IMG/VR virus record: IMGVR_UViG_3300034106_004144
Span: 1 to 64,000 of that record
Source of the DNA: a virus
Length of the DNA stretch: 64,000 nucleotides
Strand: one strand, 5' to 3'
The notes beneath the pieces are model-generated. The model made no database searches. It saw only the letters and a list, made by a program, of their open reading frames with translations, and was not told the origin of the DNA. Shown here piece by piece: positions 27,376 to 35,886 of the stretch. Each line of letters starts with the position of its first letter. Within the stretch, counting starts at the first letter, position 1. Position numbers and translations under genes: made by a program.

Positions 27376-27405
27376 AACAAAAAAGCCACCGTTTAGGTGG
27401 CTTTT
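27376..27405 (-). terminator. Rho-independent terminator after nrdA
   Basis: On the minus strand AAGCCACC-taaac-GGTGGCTT is a perfect 8-bp stem followed by a T-rich run (TTTTTTG). It begins about 5 bases after the nrdA stop and cleanly separates the nucleotide-metabolism genes from the baseplate operon. Confidence 0.85.
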
Positions 27406-27409
27406 CTTG

Positions 27410-29563
27410 TTAACTTGAGCACCCAAAGCACTCAAATTGACTATTTTCTGGTTTTTTGGGTACCGCTTCAGTTGCACTACCCGATGATAGTTTTGAGTTG
27501 TTTTCTATTTTAGATTTGGTTCTGGTATAATATGCACCAGACTTTAAACCGACTTTCCAAGCATACATTAAAGCGCTAGATATTTTAGAATATTTTGCAT
27601 CAGAATGATAAACATTTAACGACTGCGATTGGTCAACATATTTGTTTCTAATCGCTGATAAATCTAATAACGTTTTTTGTGAAATCTCCCAAACATCTTT
27701 ATATCTGTATCTTATATCTTGGGGAATTTCATTGATCATTTGTACACTCCCACCATTGGCGATAATTTTATTTTTAATATTATTATCCCATATACCTAAC
27801 TCATCCAATTCATTTACAAGGTGTTTATTTATTACCAAAAATTCGCCCTGACCAACTCTTCTAGTAAATAAATTTGACGTTACTGGTTCAAACGACTCAA
27901 ATACACCCAGTAATATTGCAGATGACGCTGTTGGCATTAAACCAAGTAGTAATGAATTAAGCATCGGTATTGGTTCACCATTTGATAATGGGCTCCACCC
28001 CTCAATATATGTTTCACCTTTTGAATAAGGGCTACCATCCCACGAGGGATAATTTCTATTTTGCTCTTTAGCCATGTTCATAGATTCAGTAACCGCAGCT
28101 TTGTACATTGTCTCGAAAATGTCAGTGTTCCATTTTTTGGCCTCCTCACTTTCAAAAGAAATCTTTTTCTTTGCAAAAAAGTCAGCTAAACCAGCTACAC
28201 CAATCGCCAAAGATCTTTGATCCAACCCAGCTTTTTCACTCCAATCATCACTCCACTTATTTTTATCAATAACAGCGTTTAGCGCTCTAACCATGACTTT
28301 TGTACTCTTAGCTATACTTTTCAAATCATCGTGTTCAGCTAGGTTAATTGAACCTAATGTACATTGTGATGTATAACCTGGTTTTGATACATTTGTAATT
28401 TCAATACAAAGATTACTTTGTTTAACAACACCAATATTATTTTGCATGTTTCTTTTATTCGCATTGTCTTTAAAGAATACATACGGTCTTCCACTCTCAA
28501 CCTGAGCCTTAATAATCGCATCCCAAATTGTTTTTGGGTTTATTGGGGTGCCAATACCCAATTCAACAGCTTTATTATATAGTTCCACAAATTCATTACC
28601 CCAAGTATCATGCAGTGGTTTTAAACCAGCTTTTTCAATATCATTGGGGCAAAATAAATACCAATCTTCATTATTGGTTAATTTTTCCATAAACAAGTCG
28701 TTAACAACAACTGCGGTAAATAAATCTCTGGTTCTCATTTGCTCGTCACCGATTGGTAGCGTCAATTCTAAGAAATCCATGATATCTCTATGCCATAAAG
28801 AAAGGTATAAAGCACAACTGCCAGAACGACTACCTTGTTTGTAAAATCTCATTTTACTTTGTACCATATCGGCTAATCTGACAACACCACCAGCATTCCC
28901 ATTAAATGAACCGACCATAGAATGGCGACTTCTCAGTGGATCGATTAACATACCAATACCAGCACCCTCTTTAGATGCGTAAGATATTTTTGTAAGCGTA
29001 TCCTCAATCCCATCAATACTATCGCTATGTAATGTGGTCAAATTACAAGAAATCATTCCATTTCTTTTGTCAATCCCCGCATTTGTGTATATCGGTGTTG
29101 CAAAGTTCATTCTTTTGTTTGTCAGTTCCTCAACAAACATTTTAAAATCTTTATCCGAACTTGATAAGTGTTTTGCCACTCTATTATACATACAAGAGGG
29201 TAATTCTATTGGCATACTACCTTCTTTCATTGAATATTTTTTCAAGAATGTTGTTGCCGCGAAGAAATCATAGGTTAAATCAACTGGTTGTAATTCCTTA
29301 CCAATTAACTTTGACTGTCTACTCAAAAGTAATCTACCACCTAAGGTCGAATAATCTGGGTGGTTTATTACTTTGTCGGCGGCCTTAAACGCAATTAGTT
29401 CATCCAATTCGGTGGTTGTCATACCATCGTATATCAAAGGAATAACTTCTTTGAATAACGCATCACCATCAACATTTAAATCTTTTGAGTTATTTTTTAT
29501 TCTGCTCAAAATTTTATTAGGCATAAAAGCCTGAAAATCACCGTTTCTTTTTTTAATCCTCAT
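27410..29563 (-). CDS. nrdA: Ribonucleoside-diphosphate reductase, class Ia large subunit
   Basis: NrdA reduces ribonucleotides to deoxyribonucleotides for phage DNA synthesis. An ATP-cone-like region covers the first 90 or so residues (RIKKRNGDFQAFMPNKI). The active-site residues are present: Cys173 in ISCNLTTL, Asn384-x-Cys386-x-Glu388 in NLCIEI, and Cys401 in SQCTLGSINL. The radical-transfer tyrosine pair is likely YYTRTKS near residue 685. The last residues ECFGCSS hold the CxxC pair (Cys712, Cys715) that is re-reduced by thioredoxin or glutaredoxin. At 717 residues it is full length. It follows nrdB by 11 bases and ends at a strong terminator. No thioredoxin gene is in the window. Confidence 0.96.
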   Translation of the reverse strand: MRIKKRNGDFQAFMPNKILSRIKNNSKDLNVDGDALFKEVIPLIYDGMTTTELDELIAFKAADKVINHPDYSTLGGRLLLSRQSKLIGKELQPVDLTYDFFAATTFLKKYSMKEGSMPIELPSCMYNRVAKHLSSSDKDFKMFVEELTNKRMNFATPIYTNAGIDKRNGMISCNLTTLHSDSIDGIEDTLTKISYASKEGAGIGMLIDPLRSRHSMVGSFNGNAGGVVRLADMVQSKMRFYKQGSRSGSCALYLSLWHRDIMDFLELTLPIGDEQMRTRDLFTAVVVNDLFMEKLTNNEDWYLFCPNDIEKAGLKPLHDTWGNEFVELYNKAVELGIGTPINPKTIWDAIIKAQVESGRPYVFFKDNANKRNMQNNIGVVKQSNLCIEITNVSKPGYTSQCTLGSINLAEHDDLKSIAKSTKVMVRALNAVIDKNKWSDDWSEKAGLDQRSLAIGVAGLADFFAKKKISFESEEAKKWNTDIFETMYKAAVTESMNMAKEQNRNYPSWDGSPYSKGETYIEGWSPLSNGEPIPMLNSLLLGLMPTASSAILLGVFESFEPVTSNLFTRRVGQGEFLVINKHLVNELDELGIWDNNIKNKIIANGGSVQMINEIPQDIRYRYKDVWEISQKTLLDLSAIRNKYVDQSQSLNVYHSDAKYSKISSALMYAWKVGLKSGAYYTRTKSKIENNSKLSSGSATEAVPKKPENSQFECFGCSS

Positions 29564-29574
29564 CTCTATTTTTT

Positions 29575-30522
29575 TTAAAAATCATCATCAAAAATACCAT
29601 CTGTTGTAGTTGGAATATCCACTCTAGTGTATTGTCCTATTCTTTGTTCAAAGAAATTATTTTTAGCGGACAAACCAATTCTTGCCATGTAATCCAAAGG
29701 GTTGTTCGTATTAAACTCTGGTTCAATACCAAAGTCCTTTAAAACAACATCAGCGACATATCTAACATATTGTACCATCATGTCTGTTGTTAAACCCATA
29801 AGACCATTTGGCATACTTTCTCTAACAAAAACCTCTTCCACCTGGCAACAAGATAAAATAATTTCACGCACTTCTTCTTTTGGTAATTTGTTTGCAACGT
29901 AATTGTTATATAAATTAACCGCAAATTCGTAATGTAATGTTTCATCACGAATAATTAATTCATTCATACCCGCCAAACCCTCCATTTTATTTCTTGAGCG
30001 GTACCAAAAAACTCCCGCAAAAACAGAACTAAAAGAAATTCCTTCAACACAAGCAAACGCGATCAATCTATGAACAAAAGATGGGTGGTTTATCCATTTT
30101 TCAGCCCAAGACGCTTTTGCGGCAACTGATGGGCTTGTTTCCATGGAATTAAATAAATCCATCTTTTCTTTCTCGTCTTTCACATATGACTCAATTAAAA
30201 GTGAATAACCATTAGCATGGACTTGTTCAATAAACGTTTGATGCCCATAAAAATATTGAGCTTCAAGCAAATCAACCTCGTTCATGAAGTTTGTGGCTAA
30301 ATTATCAATTACTAATCCATCTGAAATGGCGAAGAACGCTAAAATGTTTTTTAGATATTGTTTTTCAGAATCAGTTAATTCATTGTATTTGTCCTTTGAT
30401 AGGTCAACTTCTTCAGCTACCCAGGTTTGTTTTTCAGCTTTTTTATAAAACTCCCATAAATCTGGGTGAGTTATAGGGAAAATCGAATACCTTTTTGTTA
30501 AGTCGTTACTTTTTAAATTCAT
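29575..30522 (-). CDS. nrdB: Ribonucleoside-diphosphate reductase, class Ia small subunit
   Basis: NrdB houses the di-iron centre and tyrosyl radical that starts catalysis in NrdA. The likely iron ligands are visible: Asp68 (ISDGL), Glu99 and His102 (EQVH), Glu160 (CVEG), Glu194 and His197 (DETLH). Tyr106 in EQVHANGY is at the position of the radical tyrosine (ExxHxxxY), so this is a standard Tyr-radical enzyme. The 315 residues are a little shorter than E. coli NrdB. A -7-like box TATATTTG (30559-30566) and a TATTTAT motif lie upstream. nrdB precedes nrdA, the reverse of the bacterial order. Confidence 0.96.
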   Translation of the reverse strand: MNLKSNDLTKRYSIFPITHPDLWEFYKKAEKQTWVAEEVDLSKDKYNELTDSEKQYLKNILAFFAISDGLVIDNLATNFMNEVDLLEAQYFYGHQTFIEQVHANGYSLLIESYVKDEKEKMDLFNSMETSPSVAAKASWAEKWINHPSFVHRLIAFACVEGISFSSVFAGVFWYRSRNKMEGLAGMNELIIRDETLHYEFAVNLYNNYVANKLPKEEVREIILSCCQVEEVFVRESMPNGLMGLTTDMMVQYVRYVADVVLKDFGIEPEFNTNNPLDYMARIGLSAKNNFFEQRIGQYTRVDIPTTTDGIFDDDF

Positions 30523-30547
30523 TGTTTTTTTGTGTTATTGGGTTAAA

Positions 30548-30556
30548 ATAAATATT
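30548..30556 (-). promoter_or_regulatory. TATTTAT motif upstream of nrdB
   Basis: The minus strand reads GCGAATATTTATTTTAACCC, containing the recurrent TATTTAT core. It overlaps the region of the host-type TATATTTG box, so nrdB may be served by two kinds of promoter. The flanks differ from other copies, so this copy is less certain. Confidence 0.35.
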
Positions 30557-30558
30557 CG

Positions 30559-30566
30559 CAAATATA
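30559..30566 (-). promoter_or_regulatory. Bacteroidota-type -7 box upstream of nrdB
   Basis: The minus strand reads TATATTTG, a perfect match to TAnnTTTG. No TTG was found 17-23 bases further upstream, so only half of the promoter is supported. It lies about 40 bases before the nrdB ATG. Confidence 0.45.
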
Positions 30567-30595
30567 GTTAATTTGGTTTAATCTTAATAAAAAAT

Positions 30596-32026
30596 TTATT
30601 GATTTTCAGTATTATTTTCACTTCCCCTAGATTCTAAAAACCCTCTGTAAAGATTCTTACGTTTATCCACTTGTTCTTTAGCCTTTTGGCTTTCAAAACC
30701 CTTTTCAGTTAATTGATCATCGGTATTAATCTTTAACGTACCATTGTCAAATTTACAATTTGGAAAAACCATACCATCACGACCCAATCGATTCTTTAAT
30801 ATTGAGATTGTTGCGACACTGGCTTCTTTTTGTTCCAATGTTTTACCAATACTCATTATAAAGTGTGCAATCTGAGCTTTTTTAAGTGAACCACCCATAT
30901 TTTCGGTTTTAACCACCTCAACGCTTGTTGAGGCTCGGTTACCTTGAGTTGCTGTCCAACAAGCAACACCAACCTCTTCAATCATTGTCTCAAGAAGTCG
31001 CATAACTCTACCCTCACTAGCCCATTCATCATTTGTTGTTGAGCTGTATTCTTTTTCAAGTGAAATACAATCAATGTAATCTAAAACCAATAAATCAATT
31101 TTATGACCTCTAGAATTTAATTTCTTTATGATATTTTTGATTTTTGTTATTGTGACACCATCAGCGGGTAATTTTTGTAGGAATAGGTTATTCTTTGGTT
31201 CTTGCCCGTTAACTTTTCTATTCTTAAAAGCCTCCAACCTAGATTTAACCCAAGAAATACCTTCTTCGTCAGATAATTTATTAAGTGGTACTTCAGTTAT
31301 AAGTGTATAATGTTTTCTTTGTATTGATTTTTCTTTGTCTTCAAAAAAGACTTGTAAAACATTTCGGCCATCCTGATAAGCTTGATTGGCGACTTTTGTT
31401 AAAAAGGTTGTTTTACCAACACCAAGTGGAGCGATAACCAAAGCGAGTTCACCACTAGCAATACCACCACCCATAATTTCATCGATACCACTAATGCCAC
31501 ATTGTATTGGATCCCTGAACTCATCAGAAAGTACATTATCCATATCCTGGAAAAGTGTTATAGAATCCTGAGTGTCCTTAAAGATCAATGCATCCTTTAA
31601 CCTTTTTTCGATTTGGTCATAATCCTCAATAACACCCCTTTCAACTTTTTTAGATATTTCTTGGATTACACTTTTAAGTGATTGCATTTTACAGAACTTA
31701 ACAACGTAATCTTGTATGTTTTTATTTGTAACTGTTCGGCTTTCAACCTCTTGTAGTGTATCTAAAACTTGTGTTTTAAATGTGGGGTCTGGAATTTCAA
31801 CATTAATCTCAGTTCTTAAACCTGGAAAATTTATAATAGCATTATGTTTTGTATAATACTTTTTAATCAGGGAGATTATTTTTTGAAAGGCCTCGGTTTT
31901 AAAGTGAACCGTATCCAATGTCTCAACTACGGTTTCACCAAATTTTGGATCAACTATTATTTCATGAAACAAATCTAATTGGAAATCTGGCCCGAAGTCC
32001 TCTAATTGTATAGATTTTTGTATCAT
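30596..32026 (-). CDS. gp41: Replicative DNA helicase, gp41 / DnaB type
   Basis: This hexameric 5'-3' helicase opens the replication fork and works with the primase. The Walker A motif APLGVGKTT lies near residues 204-212 within a RecA-like core. Walker B follows as IDLLVLDYID. An ATQGNRAS segment matches the DnaB motif that senses DNA and nucleotide. An N-terminal domain of about 180 residues precedes the core, as in T4 gp41. The total of 476 residues equals T4 gp41 within a few residues. It begins 4 bases after the 154-residue gene and is the last gene of the UvsX-exonuclease-helicase group. Confidence 0.92.
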   Translation of the reverse strand: MIQKSIQLEDFGPDFQLDLFHEIIVDPKFGETVVETLDTVHFKTEAFQKIISLIKKYYTKHNAIINFPGLRTEINVEIPDPTFKTQVLDTLQEVESRTVTNKNIQDYVVKFCKMQSLKSVIQEISKKVERGVIEDYDQIEKRLKDALIFKDTQDSITLFQDMDNVLSDEFRDPIQCGISGIDEIMGGGIASGELALVIAPLGVGKTTFLTKVANQAYQDGRNVLQVFFEDKEKSIQRKHYTLITEVPLNKLSDEEGISWVKSRLEAFKNRKVNGQEPKNNLFLQKLPADGVTITKIKNIIKKLNSRGHKIDLLVLDYIDCISLEKEYSSTTNDEWASEGRVMRLLETMIEEVGVACWTATQGNRASTSVEVVKTENMGGSLKKAQIAHFIMSIGKTLEQKEASVATISILKNRLGRDGMVFPNCKFDNGTLKINTDDQLTEKGFESQKAKEQVDKRKNLYRGFLESRGSENNTENQ

Positions 32027-32030
32027 GATA

Positions 32031-32495
32031 TTAAACCGCTAAATCGTACTGTAAATATTTTGTTTCTAGTCTTTCATTTTTTTCAGATAAACATTTCTGT
32101 ATTCTTGTTATCATATCGTAAATATGCTCACGAATATCAACGGTATACCTTACTTTAACTGGATAAATTGTCGCATCCCATTGTCTGTACGCAATAACCC
32201 TATCATCCATTTTAACAATAATTTTCATAACATCTTTAATGTCGTTTTTTTCAAATCCAGAATTTTCATAAAAAGCTCTTGAATTTTCTGTCATGAAATC
32301 TAAGGTTTTGTTCTTCATATGAAGTTGGATTATATGCTGATTGTAATCAATAGCATCTTTAAAGTTTAAAGAGTTAATTGCGCGATTATTAAAGCCAATA
32401 ACGTTGAAATAACGTTGGACTATAATATTGTCATTAAGGTAAATTGTAAATTCAAATTTTCTTTGCTCTTTTTTAATTTCTTTTTTTGCGTTCAT
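32031..32495 (-). CDS. Unknown protein of the replication operon (154 aa)
   Basis: Not recognised. It has a Lys/Glu-rich start (MNAKKEIKKEQRKFEF), a mixed alpha/beta middle and a helical, charged C-terminal part (DMITRIQKCLSEKNERLETK). It sits 4 bases after the exonuclease gene and 4 bases before the gp41-like helicase gene, so co-translation is likely. A helicase-loading or helicase-accessory role, like that of T4 gp59, is possible because no gp59 gene was found. Nothing in the sequence proves it. Confidence 0.6.
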   Translation of the reverse strand: MNAKKEIKKEQRKFEFTIYLNDNIIVQRYFNVIGFNNRAINSLNFKDAIDYNQHIIQLHMKNKTLDFMTENSRAFYENSGFEKNDIKDVMKIIVKMDDRVIAYRQWDATIYPVKVRYTVDIREHIYDMITRIQKCLSEKNERLETKYLQYDLAV

Positions 32496-32499
32496 AATT

Positions 32500-33540
32500 T
32501 TAATTTTTCGTTTGTTCGTAAATTTTTTTTTCCTTGTTTATAATAGTAATAAAAGTTGACCAGAAAACAAAGAACCCGTCATCATATTTTGGTAAAAAAT
32601 TTAATAATTGGTCTTCTTTCATCATTTCCATAATCTTATTTATACCACCTCGACCTTCTGGCGACAATGGTTCGTTGACCATTTCCGTTATAGCATTTTT
32701 TAGGTCTTCTGTTACATTTGGCGTTTCTAAATTAATAACTTTACCCATAACACTAAAATAATCGGTACCATATGTCCCCCATTTCGTTTTACCCTCTTTT
32801 ATTGTGAGAAGTTTTTTACTATCTGGGGATTCCGTTAATAACTCATCAACTCTGTTAATAACCCACTCATGATCTTTTGGCTCTTTTTTTAATTCAGGAA
32901 ACATTTTAAGTACAGTTTCTTCACCTATCCCCTCAAGACCAGATATGTTATCTGATATGTCGCCAGCAATCATTTTAATCAACCCAACATTGGAATAGTG
33001 GTAATCAAAATAATTTTTGAAGTTGTCTTTATTGATGACAGCTTTTTTACCATACAAATACACCTTTGTATCTGGTGCAATCAACTGAAGTAAATCTTTG
33101 TCGTTTGTGTAGATAATTTTGTTCTCATTTGATGAATTTTTAACATAATGAGCAATGCCATCATCAGCCTCGCAACCATCAATCTCAACTTGTCTTATAA
33201 ACAATTCTTCAAGGTATTGTTTTATCCTGATTCTTTGTCTATCCAAGTCGTGTCGTTCATCAATAGTTACTTTATCATTCCTATTCATTTTATAGTATGG
33301 ATAGTAACCTTGACGGTAAACTTTTGAATTTTCACCCTCCCAGAAAACAACAACTTTGGTTATGCCAAAGTCCTGGTAAAATTTTTTGATTGTGTTAACA
33401 AAGTGAAATATGGCGCCAACGCTTCCGTGTTTAGTTTGCACTTGTTTGGCGCCATAAAACCCTTGTTTTAATAAAGCCTCACCATCAATCAGTAACGTAT
33501 TAATCTTCGTCCGAATAGGCAATGGCCTGTTTAACTTCAT
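32500..33540 (-). CDS. 5'-3' exonuclease, FEN family (T4 RNase H / T5 type)
   Basis: This enzyme removes RNA primers and 5' flaps during lagging-strand synthesis. The metal-binding acidic residues of the FEN family are visible: Asp19 (LLIDGEALL), Glu124/Asp126/Asp127 (DGCEADDGIAHY), Asp147/Asp149 (TNDKDLLQL) and Asp194/Asp197 (AGDISDN). A helix-hairpin-helix follows (ISGLEGIGEETVLKMF, about 199-214). The Tyr/Arg-rich arch region (VYRQGYYPYYKMNR) is also typical. Its 346 residues resemble T4 RNase H (305). It overlaps the end of uvsX by 41 bases, with no other Met nearby, so coupled translation is likely. Confidence 0.9.
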   Translation of the reverse strand: MKLNRPLPIRTKINTLLIDGEALLKQGFYGAKQVQTKHGSVGAIFHFVNTIKKFYQDFGITKVVVFWEGENSKVYRQGYYPYYKMNRNDKVTIDERHDLDRQRIRIKQYLEELFIRQVEIDGCEADDGIAHYVKNSSNENKIIYTNDKDLLQLIAPDTKVYLYGKKAVINKDNFKNYFDYHYSNVGLIKMIAGDISDNISGLEGIGEETVLKMFPELKKEPKDHEWVINRVDELLTESPDSKKLLTIKEGKTKWGTYGTDYFSVMGKVINLETPNVTEDLKNAITEMVNEPLSPEGRGGINKIMEMMKEDQLLNFLPKYDDGFFVFWSTFITIINKEKKIYEQTKN

Positions 33541-34513
33541 ACTCCTCTAATTCAAAATTTGTATCACCCATTTTTGATGCCCAGTAATCAGCTGTTTCTT
33601 TCTTGTACTTTTCCAAGGCTTCTTTATTATCTCGTTTATCACTTGTGATAAAACCATGTGGTGTAACTACAATTTGTGAATCAGCGTATCCTAGTCCGTT
33701 GATGTGATTCTTGTCAACGGTAACTTTTGTTCTTGTGGCAAAATTAATCTTTCTACCATTCTTAGTGGCATCAATTTTAGAAATACCACCATCAGCTTCA
33801 TTACCAAAACGGAAAACCAATGTGGCAGCTTGGTAAACAGCCTCACCACCTTTTGGTTTAATTTTTGGTTGACCCATTGGCGAATCTGGTAATTTAACCC
33901 AAGGTAGGTTACAGATAACCAAACCATTCAAGTATTGTGAGTTTTCTTTTCTACTGTTGTTAATTCTTTGGTTAATACCCATGTTAATTTTTTCTGCAAG
34001 AACTCCAGCGGTATGTTGTTTACCACCTTTACCCTCCCAGGTCATTTTACAAGGTACAGAACCAACTGAATCCCAGAAGAAACAAATATCATAAGGAACA
34101 TTTCCTTTAGCTTGTTCATCCAACACATAATTTATGTAATCGGTAATTTGTTCCACGTATTCAAAATCATCACGATAGAAGAAAAACCCTTTCCACTCAC
34201 CCTGATCATCTTTGTAACAATCCAAACCCATTAGTTTGCAATGTTCAAAACTCCATTTTTTCTCGGTAACCAAAAATATTGGTAAAATCCCTTTTTTCTG
34301 CGCATCAATGGATGATGCAATTAACGCACTCGTCTTTCCCGTGTTGGTATGTCCGAGTAACATGTTAATGTGACCCATACAAGGGCCAGGTACACCAGAT
34401 GCCTCTAAAAATGCTTCACCGCAAGATAGAAACAAATCTGGTTTATATTTTGTTGTTGTACTCATTTTCTTCTGAAGATCATCAAAAGAAAATTCCTTTT
34501 TCTTTACTGCCAT
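33500..34513 (-). CDS. uvsX: RecA-like recombinase UvsX
   Basis: UvsX coats ssDNA and catalyses strand exchange for recombination-dependent replication and repair. The Walker A motif GHTNTGKT is at residues 54-61. A Walker B-like stretch (YDICFFWDSVGSVP) and a later GGEAVYQAATLVFRF segment follow, where RecA/UvsX proteins bind DNA and neighbouring subunits. The 337 residues and gene order next to the SSB and helicase match T4-type phages. It starts 28 bases after the SSB terminator hairpin and may depend on read-through of it, because no clear promoter was seen between them. It overlaps the exonuclease gene by 41 bases. Confidence 0.92.
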   Translation of the reverse strand: MAVKKKEFSFDDLQKKMSTTTKYKPDLFLSCGEAFLEASGVPGPCMGHINMLLGHTNTGKTSALIASSIDAQKKGILPIFLVTEKKWSFEHCKLMGLDCYKDDQGEWKGFFFYRDDFEYVEQITDYINYVLDEQAKGNVPYDICFFWDSVGSVPCKMTWEGKGGKQHTAGVLAEKINMGINQRINNSRKENSQYLNGLVICNLPWVKLPDSPMGQPKIKPKGGEAVYQAATLVFRFGNEADGGISKIDATKNGRKINFATRTKVTVDKNHINGLGYADSQIVVTPHGFITSDKRDNKEALEKYKKETADYWASKMGDTNFELEEYEVKQAIAYSDED

Positions 34514-34541
34514 ATTGATATATTTTTAAAAATTAATTGTG

Positions 34542-34584
34542 AAAAAAAGGGCACTATAAGAGCGTAAAATCTCCTATAATGCCC
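34542..34584 (-). terminator. Rho-independent terminator after the SSB gene
   Basis: The minus strand forms the long stem GGGCATTATAGGAG pairing with CTCTTATAGTGCCC (one G-T pair and one mismatch) around an 8-base loop, followed by seven T residues. It starts about 15 bases after the SSB stop. It likely limits read-through into uvsX so that SSB is made in excess. Confidence 0.85.
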
Positions 34585-34599
34585 ATATATTTGTTTTAA

Positions 34600-35523
34600 T
34601 TAGAACGGTAGATCATCAGTGTCCAACGTCATTGGCTCACCCGAATCATAACCCATACTATCATTGCCAAATGTTGTCGGTACTGGCTCACTTACTGGTT
34701 GTGAATAATTTGTGGATTGTGGTGCATATGATGGCGTACCAGCGTCATCAATTCTAGCAACAAATTGCTTTGATTCGCTATCCCAAACAGGTTCAGAACC
34801 CTCAGCAACAATTCTCAAAAACTCAATAGGTTTTTTTCTGTAAACATCTCTCCAAGTTTGTTGGTCGTTTAACCAAAGTTCCATTTGTGCTGGATCTTGA
34901 CTAACTGGTGATGTCTCATCAAAAATGATTTGTGAAACTTTTGTGTACCCTTTAGATTGGTCACGAACAACACTGATAACAAGGTCTTTTCCAGCAATAG
35001 GATTAAAGAATGCACCAGAGCCTGGATTTTTATCGTTCATGAATTTCATCATGGGTTGAATTTTGTCCATGATTCCTGAACCATCATTTACTTTAGGGAA
35101 TCTCCAGAATTTAACTCCCTCGTGTTCTTTTCCACGTTCAATACCTCTAACGATATAGAAGTCACGTGAACGGTAATTGCTTGCGATTTTTTTATCTTCA
35201 GCATCACCCTTGATTAAAAGTTTGTACATGTCATTAAGAGGTGATTCTTCACCGTCTTGAGCTGGATCGTACAGTTTATTCCATTTTTTACCAATCTTAA
35301 GATTGTGGAATTTAATGATGTCGTACCATTTACCCTCAGTATCCAATGGTAAAATTCTAAAGACACGTTGTCCTGAATTTTCTTTTTCACCCAATGCTAA
35401 TGTAAAGTACTTGGTTAAGTCAACCTCTTTTTTTTCTGTGGTTGTTGCAGAGTTTTTTGATTTTTCGTAGTCGGCCAGTGAGTTTTGAACAGCCTTGTTC
35501 CAATCGATGTTTTTAAAGTCCAT
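34600..35523 (-). CDS. gp32: Single-stranded DNA-binding protein, gp32-like but lacking zinc ligands
   Basis: This protein protects ssDNA and recruits replication proteins. The core has the gp32-type layout: a Lys/Thr-rich N-terminal segment, then FRILPLDTEGKWYDIIKFHN, then VKFWRFPKVNDGSGIMDKIQ and a GKDLVISVVRDQSKGYTKVS strand region. The region that binds zinc in T4 gp32 has no cysteine; the whole protein has none. After a Pro/Ser/Thr linker it ends in DTDDLPF, which looks like the acidic tip of bacterial SSB (DDDIPF) that binds partner proteins. Its 307 residues match T4 gp32 (301). It has its own strong promoter and terminator. Confidence 0.85.
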   Translation of the reverse strand: MDFKNIDWNKAVQNSLADYEKSKNSATTTEKKEVDLTKYFTLALGEKENSGQRVFRILPLDTEGKWYDIIKFHNLKIGKKWNKLYDPAQDGEESPLNDMYKLLIKGDAEDKKIASNYRSRDFYIVRGIERGKEHEGVKFWRFPKVNDGSGIMDKIQPMMKFMNDKNPGSGAFFNPIAGKDLVISVVRDQSKGYTKVSQIIFDETSPVSQDPAQMELWLNDQQTWRDVYRKKPIEFLRIVAEGSEPVWDSESKQFVARIDDAGTPSYAPQSTNYSQPVSEPVPTTFGNDSMGYDSGEPMTLDTDDLPF

Positions 35524-35551
35524 AATTAAAAAATTTAAGTTTATTATGGTA

Positions 35552-35582
35552 CAATATTAGGCAACGATTTTCAAAAAGTCAA
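35552..35582 (-). promoter_or_regulatory. Strong promoter for the SSB gene
   Basis: On the minus strand TTGACT (35582-35577) and TAATAT (35559-35554) are separated by 17 bases, a near-perfect sigma70 pair. Read as a Bacteroidota promoter it is TTG-N20-TAATATTG, with one mismatch to TAnnTTTG. The spacing is identical to that of the primase promoter. The ATG at 35523 gives a leader of about 20-25 bases. Confidence 0.75.
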
Positions 35583-35601
35583 GTGCCAGACAAAAAAAAA
35601 T

Positions 35602-35886
35602 TTACGTGTTGAAAAGTTGTCTCTTTACTTTTTTACCCACCAACATTACCCCATGTGGGCTTGTTGTGACTGATACAGAGTTTATTGAATACTGATTCAA
35701 TACGAAAGCCCCAGGTAAAACCAATTGGGTACCGTTAACAGTTAAAGTGGTGACATCATCATAAGCACCTAAAAAAATTATACTATGTATTGAATATGTG
35801 TGACCAGTGTCGGCTGCTTGAAGTGCCGCGATCGATTGTGTTCCGCCAGATGTTATTTTTTCTGTATATAATTCAGCTTGTATCAT
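35602..35886 (-). CDS. Small unknown protein (94 aa), probably virion-related
   Basis: Not recognised. The sequence is rich in Thr, Ser, Val and Gly with alternating hydrophobics (YSIHSIIFLGAYDDVTTLTV, then NGTQLVLPGAFVLNQYSINS), suggesting a small beta-sandwich like phage decoration or tip proteins. Its start overlaps the stop of the 233-residue gene (ATGA-type, 4 bases), so the two are coupled. It is the last gene before the SSB unit. A structural role is inferred only. Confidence 0.55.
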   Translation of the reverse strand: MIQAELYTEKITSGGTQSIAALQAADTGHTYSIHSIIFLGAYDDVTTLTVNGTQLVLPGAFVLNQYSINSVSVTTSPHGVMLVGKKVKRQLFNT

